Shown: in pieces, positions 43,969-52,656 of the stretch | Position numbering within the stretch: position 1 is the first letter of the stretch | How the letters are laid out: every line of letters begins with the position of its first letter | Assembly: GCA_963662245.2 (NCBI GenBank) | Contig: CAXXVQ010000001.1 | Location: 1-64,000, forward strand | Reading direction: 5' to 3' | DNA: 64,000 nt | Source: JAFGVL01 sp963662245 | GTDB lineage: Bacteria > Bacteroidota > Bacteroidia > Bacteroidales > Paludibacteraceae | Program-made: the position numbers and the translations under genes | Notes under the pieces: generated by a model | Database searches by the model: none | Seen by the model: only the letters and a program-made list of their open reading frames with translations | What the model was told of the DNA's origin: nothing

Positions 43969-45213
43969 ATGAACACGAAACTATCCATCCTCTTTTACGC
44001 AAAGAGGGCTAAAACTACAGTCAAAGGATTAATTCCTATCTACATGCGTGTAATAGTAAATGGTGAACGCATAGAATTAAGTACGAAACGCTACACAAAT
44101 CCAGAAAAATGGTCAATTGAGGGCAGCTGTATGAAGGGCACATCTGCCGAATCAAAAGCCACCAACAGCTTTTTGGATGCCCTAAAAGCAAAAGTGTACG
44201 ATTACCAACAACAACTAATCAGAGAAGACAATCTGGTTAATGCCGAAAACATGCGAAATAAGCTCCTAGGAGTCGATAAACGAAGTCATATGCTGGTTGG
44301 TATATTCCAGAAGCATAATGATGATGTAAAAGCCTTAATTGGAAAAGATTTCGCACCGGCAACACATGAAAGGTATGTAACATCTTTAAAACACACCGTA
44401 GACTTCTTGCAATGGAAATATAAGGTTTCCGATATCGACATTCGTAAAATAGATCACGAATTCATAACCAGTTATGAGTTCTATTTAAAAACCGAATGCA
44501 ATTGTTGTCAGAATACAGCTGTCAAGTACATAAAGAACTTCGGAAAGATTATCCGTATTTGCATGGCCAACGGCTGGCTAGACAAGAATCCATTCGTAAA
44601 TTACAAAAGCAAAGTAAAGGAAGTGGAGCGTGTATTCCTGGCACAAGACGAACTGGAAGCACTATTTAATAAAGAATTCTCTACCGACCGACTAAATCAG
44701 GTAAAAGACATATTCTTATTCAGCTGCTTTACCGGTTTAGCTTACGCAGATGTAAAAAAACTAACACAAAATAATATCGGGCTAGGAGTAGACGGGGAGA
44801 AGTGGATATTCGTCAACCGGACAAAAACAGATACCCGTTCAAACATTCCATTGCTACCAATTCCGGCAGCTCTCATTGAAAAATATAAGAATCATCCACA
44901 ATCATCAAATCAAGGGCGTTTATTACCAATATTGAGTAACCAAAAGATGAATTCATATCTAAAAGAAATCGCAGATTTATGTGGAATCAACAAAGAACTT
45001 ACTTTCCACATTGCCCGCCATACCTTTGCTACAACAGTAACACTTACCAATGGTGTACCTATTGAAAGCGTTTCAAAAATGCTTGGACATAAAAATCTAA
45101 GAACTACGCAACATTACGCAAAAATCCTTGACCAAAAGGTGGGTGATGATATGAAAACATTGAGAGATAAACTAGCCGAATCTAATTTGTTAAAAAAGAA
45201 AACAGCTTCTTAG
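43969..45213 (+). CDS. Bacteroides-type tyrosine integrase
   Basis: About 414 aa. An N-terminal Arm-DNA-binding region (NTKLSILFYAKRAKTTVKGL) is followed by a SAM-like core-binding domain and the catalytic domain. Catalytic residues: HIARHTFA (H-x-x-R), LGHKNLRTTQHYAKI (His and nucleophile Tyr). The usual first Arg is replaced: the motif reads TGLAYADVKKL, a change known for IntDOT-like integrases of Bacteroidota. I place the start at ATG 43969, giving the standard N-terminus. It probably mobilised the element downstream of tRNA-Ser, though I found no second copy of the tRNA 3' end in this window. Confidence 0.9.
   Translation: MNTKLSILFYAKRAKTTVKGLIPIYMRVIVNGERIELSTKRYTNPEKWSIEGSCMKGTSAESKATNSFLDALKAKVYDYQQQLIREDNLVNAENMRNKLLGVDKRSHMLVGIFQKHNDDVKALIGKDFAPATHERYVTSLKHTVDFLQWKYKVSDIDIRKIDHEFITSYEFYLKTECNCCQNTAVKYIKNFGKIIRICMANGWLDKNPFVNYKSKVKEVERVFLAQDELEALFNKEFSTDRLNQVKDIFLFSCFTGLAYADVKKLTQNNIGLGVDGEKWIFVNRTKTDTRSNIPLLPIPAALIEKYKNHPQSSNQGRLLPILSNQKMNSYLKEIADLCGINKELTFHIARHTFATTVTLTNGVPIESVSKMLGHKNLRTTQHYAKILDQKVGDDMKTLRDKLAESNLLKKKTAS
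45159..45174 (+). repeat. 16-bp direct repeat, left copy (integrase C-terminus)
   Basis: ATTGAGAGATAAACTA, encoding LRDKL in the integrase tail. The identical 16 bp recur at 50049-50064 in the same orientation and coding phase, after the three-gene cassette. Confidence 0.75.
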
Positions 45214-45302
45214 TTGAATATAATTTGTGAATATTTAGATTAAAATACTGTCATAAATGCTACTTTTATACAATTAAATCTCAACTTATTAAACATAACA
45301 AC

Positions 45303-48300
45303 ATGAGTGATTTTGATACTATTGCAAGAAAGAGTGCAAAGGATGCAAAAAAGGAAAAAGATAAAAGGCAGAATAATAAACAACATTGTACAAAAATAAG
45401 TCAAGGGCTTGATGATTTTGACAAATCAAGTGCTGATAGAGCAATTTGGGAGCTAGTTCAAAACGCAAGAGATTTATCTAATAATTGTAAGATTGAAATT
45501 GCTTTAAATAATGATTATTTTATTTTCTCACATAATGGAGCTCCTTTTACACCCGACACATTAGGTTCTTTAGTAAAACAAGTTAGTTCAGAGGAAAAGG
45601 AAGACCCAAATAAAGTCGGCCAATATGGAACGGGATTTATTACTACACATCTATTCGGACGGATAATTATGATAGATGGTTCATTCCAATTAGATCCAGA
45701 CAACAACCCAGAATATTTTGTTGACCTAAATGATTTTACCATTGACAGAACTTTTGATGAAATAGATGAATTTGTAAAAAAGCTATGCAATCAATTAGAT
45801 GAAATCGATAAACTAATGGACAATCCGGTGACAACTTCATGTCGTGAAATGACAAGATTAAAGTATAAATTATCGGACAATACTTTTAAAGAAAATGCAA
45901 AAACAGCAATAAACAATGGAATCAAATTAGTTCCGTATGTTATTGCATTAAACCCCAATATAAAAGAATTCATAATTAAAGATGATTTATCGGATATACA
46001 TATTTCATTTACACAAAAGGAGCCATCAAATGAAAATGGATTAGAATATATACCCATTGAGATTATAGATTTTAAGAATGTTGAAATGAACCGTATTGAG
46101 AATATATACTATTTATCCAATACAAAAAGAAATATAAAAGTTATTTTACCATTGGTTAATTCTTCAAATACTAAAGATATCGGTGAAATACCAAAGATAT
46201 TTTTATTTTTTCCCTTATTAGGGACCGAAAATTGGGGTGTTAATTATATTATACACTCAGAAGATTTTATTCCTTTAGAAGCAAGAAATGGACTATTCCT
46301 TGCAGAAGAAAACCCCAACACTATTAAGAAAGAGGAGAATAATAAGAAGCTAATAAACGAAGCCTCGATTTTAGTTTTTGATTATCTAAAAGATAATATA
46401 CAAAACTTATCTAAAACTATCAATATTGCTAAAATCCAGTTTAACACAAACACAAATAAAGAGGATTTAAGTAAATATTATTTAGAACTTCAAAAAGAAT
46501 GGACTCAAATATTTGAAGAACTTCCAATGATTCCTACATCTGAAGGTTATCTTTCAATTAAAAATTCAAATAATTTCTTAGTATTTGATAGTCAAATTGT
46601 TGAAACTGTTTCTAAAATGGATGAAGATTTTTTAAATACTGTGTATAAATACGCAACAAAGAACTATATATTACCAAATCCTGATGAAATTATTGAATGG
46701 TCAAATATTATTTATAATTGGTACGAGAAAGATATTGAAGACTATGTTTGCAATATTGAGAATATTGTTAAAAATAATGACGATTGGACTGATAGTGAAT
46801 TGCACAATTTCCTTCTGTTCATAAAAGAATCTGGTAATAAGGATTTATTTGATAAGTATCCATTAATTCCAAACCGAGAAGGAGAATTAAAACTAAAGGA
46901 AGATCTGGTATATGCAGAAACCATTACAGATGAATTGTATGAATTAGTCAAAACCATAGTTCCAGATAGTACAAATAAATTTTTAGATCCTAAATATTCA
47001 GACATAGCTGTATATGGAACTTACACAAGGGATGATCTTAAAAATAGCTTAAGCGCTAAAATCAGTGAAGAAAAAAGATGCTTTCAGAATAATAAAACTT
47101 TAAGTGTTGCTTTTGAAAATCCTTTGTTAAAGTTTTGTTGTTCTTTTTCAACAAAGGGTTCTAGCTCACTTCGAAGAAATATAATGCCTATCTTCTGTGA
47201 ATTACTGCAACAACCTTTTGAAGAGATAATTATTTCAAGTATTACTTCTGATGAAAATTTACACGAATTAGCTTTCAATACAATTGTTGAGGATTTATTC
47301 CTTCAGATAGCATTAAAAGAAAGGGATTGGATTCAAAATAACTTTGAAAAATTAGTTATAATCCACGAAAACTTTTCTCAAAGTAAAACACATATTGACT
47401 TAATTAAAAAATACAGCATTTTCCCCAGTGAGAATTTATCGTTACATATAACTTCAGAACTAAAAATAGAAGATAATATTCATGAGGATCTAAAAGAATT
47501 CTATAATAAATTATTTACGGAGAAAAACATTCAGGACTATCTACTTCATCAAGAAATTAAAGCTTTCTATTCACCTGATAATGAAAAAAGAGTCTTTGAA
47601 TTTGAGACTTTAAAAGGAGAAACTGTAGCAAAACAAATTGATGATAAGCTTGCTGAAGATGGATATAAAAATAATATAACCTTAGATATAATTAAAAAAC
47701 TAGACAACGATGAATTGAAGAACCTTTTCAAAAATATTGATAAAAATAAAGCTTCAATCTTTATTGAACGAATTGATGAAAATAAAAAATCCAGTGTCTA
47801 CGAACTTATGAAAATTGATGATAAAGAAACGCTAGATTGTTTTGCTGAATTGTCAAAAAATCCAAGGATAAGATCAATATTAGCTAAAGCTTCTGATATA
47901 ATATGGAAAGAAGATAATCAAAAAGCTGATTTTGAGTTTAAGTATGAGATTGGTACTCGTATTGAGAAATTGATTAAAGAAAGATTAACCGAGGAAATCG
48001 ATACTAATAGTTTATATCTTGATAAGCCCACATATGATGAAACAAGGGAAATTGGAGTAGAAAATATTCAAAATGGACAAGATATAATTGTTTATTTTAA
48101 AGAAGTACCAGTATACTATATCGAAATTAAATCAAAATGGAATTTCTTAGAACCAGCTCACATGAGTAAAAATCAAATGATAGCTGCGATTAAATATGCA
48201 AACAAATACTCCTTATGCTGTGTTGATTTAAGTGAAATTGAAAATATTGAAGAAAGACATTATCCTCAAATTGATACAATCATAAACAACATCTATATTC

Positions 48301-48488
48301 ATAATGAAATAGGAAATGACTTAAAACCTCTTTTAAGTGGTGTGATAGATGCAGATAATGATGAATCTGAAAATAGAATTAAAATTGATGGTGATTATAG
48401 AGCCTCAATTAGAAAAAAATATTTTACAAGTGGGAGTGACTTCGATTCTCTTATAACAACTATATACAATGAAATTATATCCATTTAG
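45303..48488 (+). CDS. Large GHKL-ATPase / PD-(D/E)xK-like protein, putative defence
   Basis: 1061 aa. The N-terminus is a sacsin-like GHKL (Hsp90-type) ATPase: N-box IWELVQNARD (E50, N54), G1 box SHNGAPF (77-82) and G2 box VGQYGTGF (106-112). A long middle region is unassigned. Near the C-terminus (about 900-1000) there is a nuclease-like DUF3883-type region: IGTRIEKLIKERL, then GQDIIVYF and YYIEIKSKW, giving a D...E-x-K pattern (about D926, E941, K943). ATPase plus nuclease in one protein next to an integrase is a common defence layout, but no known system can be named. An HNH gene follows by 23 bp. Confidence 0.7.
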   Translation: MSDFDTIARKSAKDAKKEKDKRQNNKQHCTKISQGLDDFDKSSADRAIWELVQNARDLSNNCKIEIALNNDYFIFSHNGAPFTPDTLGSLVKQVSSEEKEDPNKVGQYGTGFITTHLFGRIIMIDGSFQLDPDNNPEYFVDLNDFTIDRTFDEIDEFVKKLCNQLDEIDKLMDNPVTTSCREMTRLKYKLSDNTFKENAKTAINNGIKLVPYVIALNPNIKEFIIKDDLSDIHISFTQKEPSNENGLEYIPIEIIDFKNVEMNRIENIYYLSNTKRNIKVILPLVNSSNTKDIGEIPKIFLFFPLLGTENWGVNYIIHSEDFIPLEARNGLFLAEENPNTIKKEENNKKLINEASILVFDYLKDNIQNLSKTINIAKIQFNTNTNKEDLSKYYLELQKEWTQIFEELPMIPTSEGYLSIKNSNNFLVFDSQIVETVSKMDEDFLNTVYKYATKNYILPNPDEIIEWSNIIYNWYEKDIEDYVCNIENIVKNNDDWTDSELHNFLLFIKESGNKDLFDKYPLIPNREGELKLKEDLVYAETITDELYELVKTIVPDSTNKFLDPKYSDIAVYGTYTRDDLKNSLSAKISEEKRCFQNNKTLSVAFENPLLKFCCSFSTKGSSSLRRNIMPIFCELLQQPFEEIIISSITSDENLHELAFNTIVEDLFLQIALKERDWIQNNFEKLVIIHENFSQSKTHIDLIKKYSIFPSENLSLHITSELKIEDNIHEDLKEFYNKLFTEKNIQDYLLHQEIKAFYSPDNEKRVFEFETLKGETVAKQIDDKLAEDGYKNNITLDIIKKLDNDELKNLFKNIDKNKASIFIERIDENKKSSVYELMKIDDKETLDCFAELSKNPRIRSILAKASDIIWKEDNQKADFEFKYEIGTRIEKLIKERLTEEIDTNSLYLDKPTYDETREIGVENIQNGQDIIVYFKEVPVYYIEIKSKWNFLEPAHMSKNQMIAAIKYANKYSLCCVDLSEIENIEERHYPQIDTIINNIYIHNEIGNDLKPLLSGVIDADNDESENRIKIDGDYRASIRKKYFTSGSDFDSLITTIYNEIISI

Positions 48489-48511
48489 ATATAAGCCCAA
48501 CATATAAACAA

Positions 48512-49258
48512 ATGACAAAACGAATCCCAGTACCAAGAAAAGATCTAGCAATTCTTCAGCAAGAAAACAATTCAATTTGTCCTTTCTGTCGCAATAAAGA
48601 TGTCGGACATTTTCAGGCTCATCATATTAACGAAAATAGGTCTAACAACAATATCGAGAATTTAATATTAGTTTGTCCACTTTGCCATTCGAAAATACAC
48701 AAGAACGACATAAGTAGGGCAGAGGTATTAGAAGTTAAGTCGAGACTACAATACAAAAACACAATAGAATGTACTCGTATTTCTATTGACACAGATAATT
48801 GTTCTTGGACAAAATACAATGAAAGTGAAAATGTCTTTTTCTTTGAAAGATCTGATAAAAATCTTTTTCCAATATTCAGTTTCTCTATGATAAATCATTC
48901 AGATAAGACCATCCTATTAAATGAAATCCAGCTCAAAGCAAAACATTTACCTGTTGGAATATCAGGAATCCCAGAAGTTTCCATATTAAAATCCATTGCA
49001 AAATATCAGATGCAATTACCGGAAGAAAATGAGATAACTTCATTAGTACTTCCAAACGAGATTGAAATACCACCCCAAAGAGCCTTTAAATTTGAAGTCG
49101 AAGTCTTCCAGTCTTGGAATAACGAAAGTCAACCTATTAAAGACCGAAAAATTCTATATTTCACTTTAGCATTCAATGGTACAACAATTCAAATCCCATA
49201 TATATATTTGAACTGCAAGAACGAAGATGAAAAATCAATAATTACTATATTACAATGA
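48512..49258 (+). CDS. HNH endonuclease-domain protein
   Basis: 248 aa. The N-terminal third holds a zinc-stabilised HNH domain: CPFCRNKDVGHFQAHHINEN, then NIENLILVCPLCHSKIHKND, with the two CxxC pairs and the paired histidines. The C-terminal two thirds look like a beta-sandwich without known motifs (LNEIQLKAKHLPVGISGIPE). It could be the DNA-cutting arm of the cassette, with the C-terminal part recognising a ligand or partner. Its stop overlaps the next start (ATGA), so they are coupled. Confidence 0.75.
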   Translation: MTKRIPVPRKDLAILQQENNSICPFCRNKDVGHFQAHHINENRSNNNIENLILVCPLCHSKIHKNDISRAEVLEVKSRLQYKNTIECTRISIDTDNCSWTKYNESENVFFFERSDKNLFPIFSFSMINHSDKTILLNEIQLKAKHLPVGISGIPEVSILKSIAKYQMQLPEENEITSLVLPNEIEIPPQRAFKFEVEVFQSWNNESQPIKDRKILYFTLAFNGTTIQIPYIYLNCKNEDEKSIITILQ

Positions 49259-50028
49259 AAAAAAATATTCTAAATCAAAAATCAATAATAATAGCTGCGT
49301 CCATATTAATAATACTATTGATAGCTGTCAGTATAATACTTTCTTATTTTAAAATAACAGGTGAAATATTCAATAATGTTACAACTCCACTTTTAGCATT
49401 ATTCTCTATAGTTGTATTGATTTTCACATTAATGAAAAGCCAAGAATTCAACAAAGAACAATTAAAACTAACAGATAATCAACTCATTATTGACGAGTAC
49501 AAAATATTGTTAGATGATTTTAACCTAATTAAAACTAAACTAGAAGAACTTAAGTTTGATTTAAAAATGAAAGATATGCCTTTATCTTTTACAAAACATT
49601 TGCCTCTAACCAATGGAATAAGTTATATAGATTTATTCCACGACTATAACATGTATTTCAATTCCCCAAAAACATTCACACCTACAGAAAAAGATCACGA
49701 ATTAACTATCCATTTTAGGTCAGGTATTATTTTTCCATTAGTTAAAAACTACAATGATATTGAGATATTTATTAAAGAAGTTATTAATAACAAATTATTA
49801 GATGACCGCTATAAAAGAAAACTTTATTTAAAGGTCGAACAACAACTTTTACAACACTACCTCACAATTTGTAACAATTGTGATTCTTCAAATAACTTAG
49901 AGTATAATTTAGAAGCCTTCAAATCAGAAGGTTTCAATACAGCTCGGTTTTATAGTTTAAATAACTTATTTATTGATAAGGATCTATTTCAGATTCATAA
50001 TTTAGCTTTCTACAAAGAGAATAATTAA
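49255..50028 (+). CDS. Two-helix membrane protein, possible abortive-infection effector
   Basis: 257 aa. Two N-terminal membrane helices (IIIAASILIILLIAVSIIL and TTPLLALFSIVVLIFTLM) are followed by a coiled-coil-like stretch (KSQEFNKEQLKLTDNQLIID) and a soluble helical domain. The layout resembles phage abortive-infection membrane proteins of Bacteroidota, but I cannot confirm a family. It overlaps the HNH gene by four bases. If the cassette is a defence system, this is the candidate membrane effector. Confidence 0.6.
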   Translation: MKKNILNQKSIIIAASILIILLIAVSIILSYFKITGEIFNNVTTPLLALFSIVVLIFTLMKSQEFNKEQLKLTDNQLIIDEYKILLDDFNLIKTKLEELKFDLKMKDMPLSFTKHLPLTNGISYIDLFHDYNMYFNSPKTFTPTEKDHELTIHFRSGIIFPLVKNYNDIEIFIKEVINNKLLDDRYKRKLYLKVEQQLLQHYLTICNNCDSSNNLEYNLEAFKSEGFNTARFYSLNNLFIDKDLFQIHNLAFYKENN

Positions 50029-50031
50029 TAA

Positions 50032-50100
50032 TCAATTGTTCTTTTGCAATTGAGAGATAAACTAATGGCTGTAAACGAAATAAAATTGAAAGTAGGATAA
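50032..50100 (+). pseudogene. Remnant of an integrase C-terminus
   Basis: An open frame without a start codon reads LQLRDKLMAVNEIKLKVG and stops at 50098-50100. LRDKL matches the integrase tail, with 16 identical bases (50049-50064). It may be the old 3' end of an integrase gene displaced when the cassette inserted, or the right end of the element. Confidence 0.4.
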
Positions 50101-50102
50101 TT

Positions 50103-50133
50103 AAATAGGGCTGTGTTACAGCCCTATTTTTTT
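50103..50133 (+). terminator. Terminator at the end of the defence cassette
   Basis: AAATAGGGCTGT and ACAGCCCTATTT pair perfectly over 12 bp with a GTT loop, followed by a T-run. Confidence 0.93.
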
Positions 50134-50479
50134 ATCAAAAAAATAACATAAGTTGCAGAATTATATCAAATCAATAGAGAACAACTCTCTACATTGACCA
50201 CAATATTACTACAATCACAGTAACAATAACACTTACACACCTACTTGTGTACAACGATAATAGATTTACTTTCTCATTCACACCTTTGTTTCTTTTATAA
50301 GAATCAATCAAAAACTATCAATATCCATCAAATTTAATACTAATAAGTGTATATATTGACATCTTCTATTTATATTTACATCAAAATATTTTACACTATA
50401 CGCTATATGTATAAATAATTCAAATAATTATATATCAAACAAATATATTACAACACAATATATATGTAAAATCAATATT
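50134..50479. other. AT-rich intergenic region
   Basis: About 345 bp without coding potential upstream of the oxoamine synthase gene. It probably holds the promoter of that operon and possibly a TetR operator, but I see no palindrome that stands out. Confidence 0.4.
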
Positions 50480-51739
50480 ATGAAAGAAAATGAATTAACC
50501 TTAAAAAGCTTCGACCTTTCATTAGATGTGGAAGCAAGAGAACGAGCTAGTATGTTTCAACAGTTTATTGACCAACTTGATGCTGGACAATGTCGTGCAT
50601 GGTGGATTGAATCTGCTGGCGGAGTTAAGTCGGAAATGCGTATAAAAGATTTGTATTCAGGGGAAGAAAAGGATCTTATCAGCTTCATTACCAACGACTA
50701 TTTGGGTATGTCGCAAAATAAAGATGTAATAATGGCAGGTGTAGAGGCACTAATGGAGTACGGTAGTGGAGCGTGTGCAGCTCCAATTATTGGGGGCTAT
50801 ACTGATATTCACAAGAAACTGGAAAAAGGAATAGCTGAATTTGTAGGGCAAGAAGATGCAATTGTTTTTTCTTCTGGTTTTGGTACGAATGTAGGCGTTT
50901 TAAATGCACTACTAGGTAAAAACGATATTGCACTTGTGGATACTTTTATTCATGCAAGCCTAGTGGAAGGATTACATACAACAAATACCAAAAACATTGG
51001 ACACAACAATTTGGAGTATCTCGAAAGTACTTTACAAAAAGTCCAAAACCAATATACAACAAAAATGGTAGTAATTGACGGCGTGTACTCACAAGACGGT
51101 GATTTAGCATTGTTGCCCGATATTATAAAAATATGTCGAAAATACGGTGCAATGATAATGATGGACGATGCACATGGTATCGGAGTAATGGGCAAAAACG
51201 GGCGCGGAACGGCTGAATATTACGATGTACTTGGACAGGTTGATATTATTGCAGGAACATTTAGTAAAGGTTTTGGTGGTGTTGGTGGTTTTGCCGCGGC
51301 ATCGCAGAAAATGGTACAATACCTTAAACACTATGCTAAAAGCAATATTTTTTCTACAGCAATGACACCGCAAGTGGCAGCATCGGCGTACAAAGTTATT
51401 GAAGTGATAAACACTAAACCAGAAATTCTCTCTCGCTTGTGGGATAATGTGCATTATATCAAAAAACGCTTAACAGACGAAGGTTTTGATATTGGGCATT
51501 CGGTTTCTCCCATTGTACCAATTATGGTGCGTAACGATTACAAAGTACATCAAGCAGCAGCAGCTTTGCAACGCGAAGGTATTTACGCCCTTGGTATAAC
51601 CTATCCCGCAGTAAGCAAAAAAGAAGCACGCATTAGACTCAATATTCAAGCTTCACATACTACAGATCACCTTGATAAGTTTGTTGAAGCTCTTTGTAAA
51701 ATTGATAATTCTATGAATTTAAGAAATAAAAACAAATGA
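50480..51739 (+). CDS. Alpha-oxoamine synthase (PLP-dependent, KBL/AONS/SPT group)
   Basis: 419 aa, fold type I PLP enzyme. Signatures: FITNDYLGMSQNKDVIMAG, YGSGACAAPIIGGYTDIHKK, DDAHGIGVMGKNGRGT, and the Schiff-base lysine in AGTFSKGFGGVGGF. Members condense an amino acid with an acyl-CoA (2-amino-3-ketobutyrate ligase, 8-amino-7-oxononanoate synthase, serine palmitoyltransferase). The residues AAPIIGG in place of the common GxRxxxG make me avoid a specific name. It overlaps the TetR gene by four bases, suggesting a small regulated pathway for a lipid or signal molecule. Confidence 0.85.
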   Translation: MKENELTLKSFDLSLDVEARERASMFQQFIDQLDAGQCRAWWIESAGGVKSEMRIKDLYSGEEKDLISFITNDYLGMSQNKDVIMAGVEALMEYGSGACAAPIIGGYTDIHKKLEKGIAEFVGQEDAIVFSSGFGTNVGVLNALLGKNDIALVDTFIHASLVEGLHTTNTKNIGHNNLEYLESTLQKVQNQYTTKMVVIDGVYSQDGDLALLPDIIKICRKYGAMIMMDDAHGIGVMGKNGRGTAEYYDVLGQVDIIAGTFSKGFGGVGGFAAASQKMVQYLKHYAKSNIFSTAMTPQVAASAYKVIEVINTKPEILSRLWDNVHYIKKRLTDEGFDIGHSVSPIVPIMVRNDYKVHQAAAALQREGIYALGITYPAVSKKEARIRLNIQASHTTDHLDKFVEALCKIDNSMNLRNKNK

Positions 51740-52455
51740 AACCCGAAGAAAAGAAACCACGCATACGCCGTACAAAGCATCAATTAGAACACTCCATAAT
51801 GGAAGCAATGGAAACCTTGACTACCCAGAAAGGTTTTGCAGCATTGAGTCTGCTTGAAGTGGCTAAAGAAGCCAAGGTTGAGCCACAAGTAATTTACAAT
51901 CGTTACGGCGGAATGGACGGATTACTTGCTGCTTTTGCCAAACGCTACGAATATTGGCTCAATGATGTATCCGACAAGCTACAAACTAAGTATGAAAATG
52001 GTCATTATCAGGAATTTATAGTTGGTCTTTTGCAGGGTATAGCTGAAAAACTCTATAAAGACCGTGTGATGCAACAATTATTAATATGGGAAGTAACCGA
52101 GCGTAATTTTATTACCGACAAGTCAGCGGTGTATCGCGAAAGCAATGTGCGCTTCATTTGCAATTATTACGAACAACTACTCAAAAACAGCGGTATCAGT
52201 TTCAATGCCATTTCGTCCATTGTTACTGCAGGTATTTACTATCTGGTATTACACAAAGATGCCTCAACTTTTTGCACTATTGACTATAATTCTAAAGAAG
52301 GACAGGAAGTTTTGCAACAAGCAATAGCTGACCTTTTTAAACTCATTTTTGATAATTCGGAACAAAACAATAAACTACTCGATGCCGCTATGAAAATGAA
52401 GGCAGACGGGATGACAGATGAATTAATAGAAAAATATACTGGAATAAAGCTGTGA
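51736..52455 (+). CDS. TetR-family regulator
   Basis: 239 aa. The N-terminal helix-turn-helix is at about residues 12-60: LEHSIMEAMETLTTQKGFAA, then LLEVAKEAKVEPQVIYNRYG. The C-terminal ligand domain is all-helical and ends MTDELIEKYTGIKL. Overlap with the oxoamine synthase gene (ATGA) implies it senses a product or substrate of that enzyme, probably repressing the operon. A hairpin terminator follows. Confidence 0.85.
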   Translation: MKPEEKKPRIRRTKHQLEHSIMEAMETLTTQKGFAALSLLEVAKEAKVEPQVIYNRYGGMDGLLAAFAKRYEYWLNDVSDKLQTKYENGHYQEFIVGLLQGIAEKLYKDRVMQQLLIWEVTERNFITDKSAVYRESNVRFICNYYEQLLKNSGISFNAISSIVTAGIYYLVLHKDASTFCTIDYNSKEGQEVLQQAIADLFKLIFDNSEQNNKLLDAAMKMKADGMTDELIEKYTGIKL

Positions 52456-52505
52456 ATAATATGCTTTTGTCTTATTAATCACAGTTTAGATATTTTAGGT
52501 TGGTT

Positions 52506-52546
52506 AGAACCGTGATCTGCTTCTATTAAGAACAGACACGGTTCTT
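52506..52546 (+). terminator. Terminator after the TetR gene
   Basis: AGAACCGTG and CACGGTTCT pair, extended by partial pairing toward the loop, followed by TATTT. Confidence 0.7.
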
Positions 52547-52611
52547 ATTTAAGACTTTATACAAATTAGATAATCTAATTCAAACTAATATAGATTCAAC
52601 AATAACCCTTT

Positions 52612-52656
52612 ACCCCCTCCTTTGGAAGGGCTGGGGGAGGTCAAAACCAATATATT
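52612..52656 (+). repeat. Shared 5' leader sequence, copy 1
   Basis: CCCCTCCTTTGGAAGGGCTG and then GGGGAGGTCAAAACCAATAT, directly before the ATG. A near-identical block precedes the paralogous gene at 54389. It can fold (CCTCC with GGAGG) and includes the ribosome-binding site. Confidence 0.65.

Noticed and set aside
44693..44760. Missing first catalytic Arg in the integrase (TGLAYADV)
   Set aside because: This replacement is typical of Bacteroidota IntDOT-like integrases and does not mean the enzyme is dead.
43631..50133. tRNA-Ser as a proven attachment site with a second copy of the tRNA 3' end
   Set aside because: The integrase is next to the tRNA, but I could not find GTTCGAATCCCTCTCTCTCC again anywhere downstream in the window. 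The 16-bp repeat in the integrase tail is a better-supported boundary.
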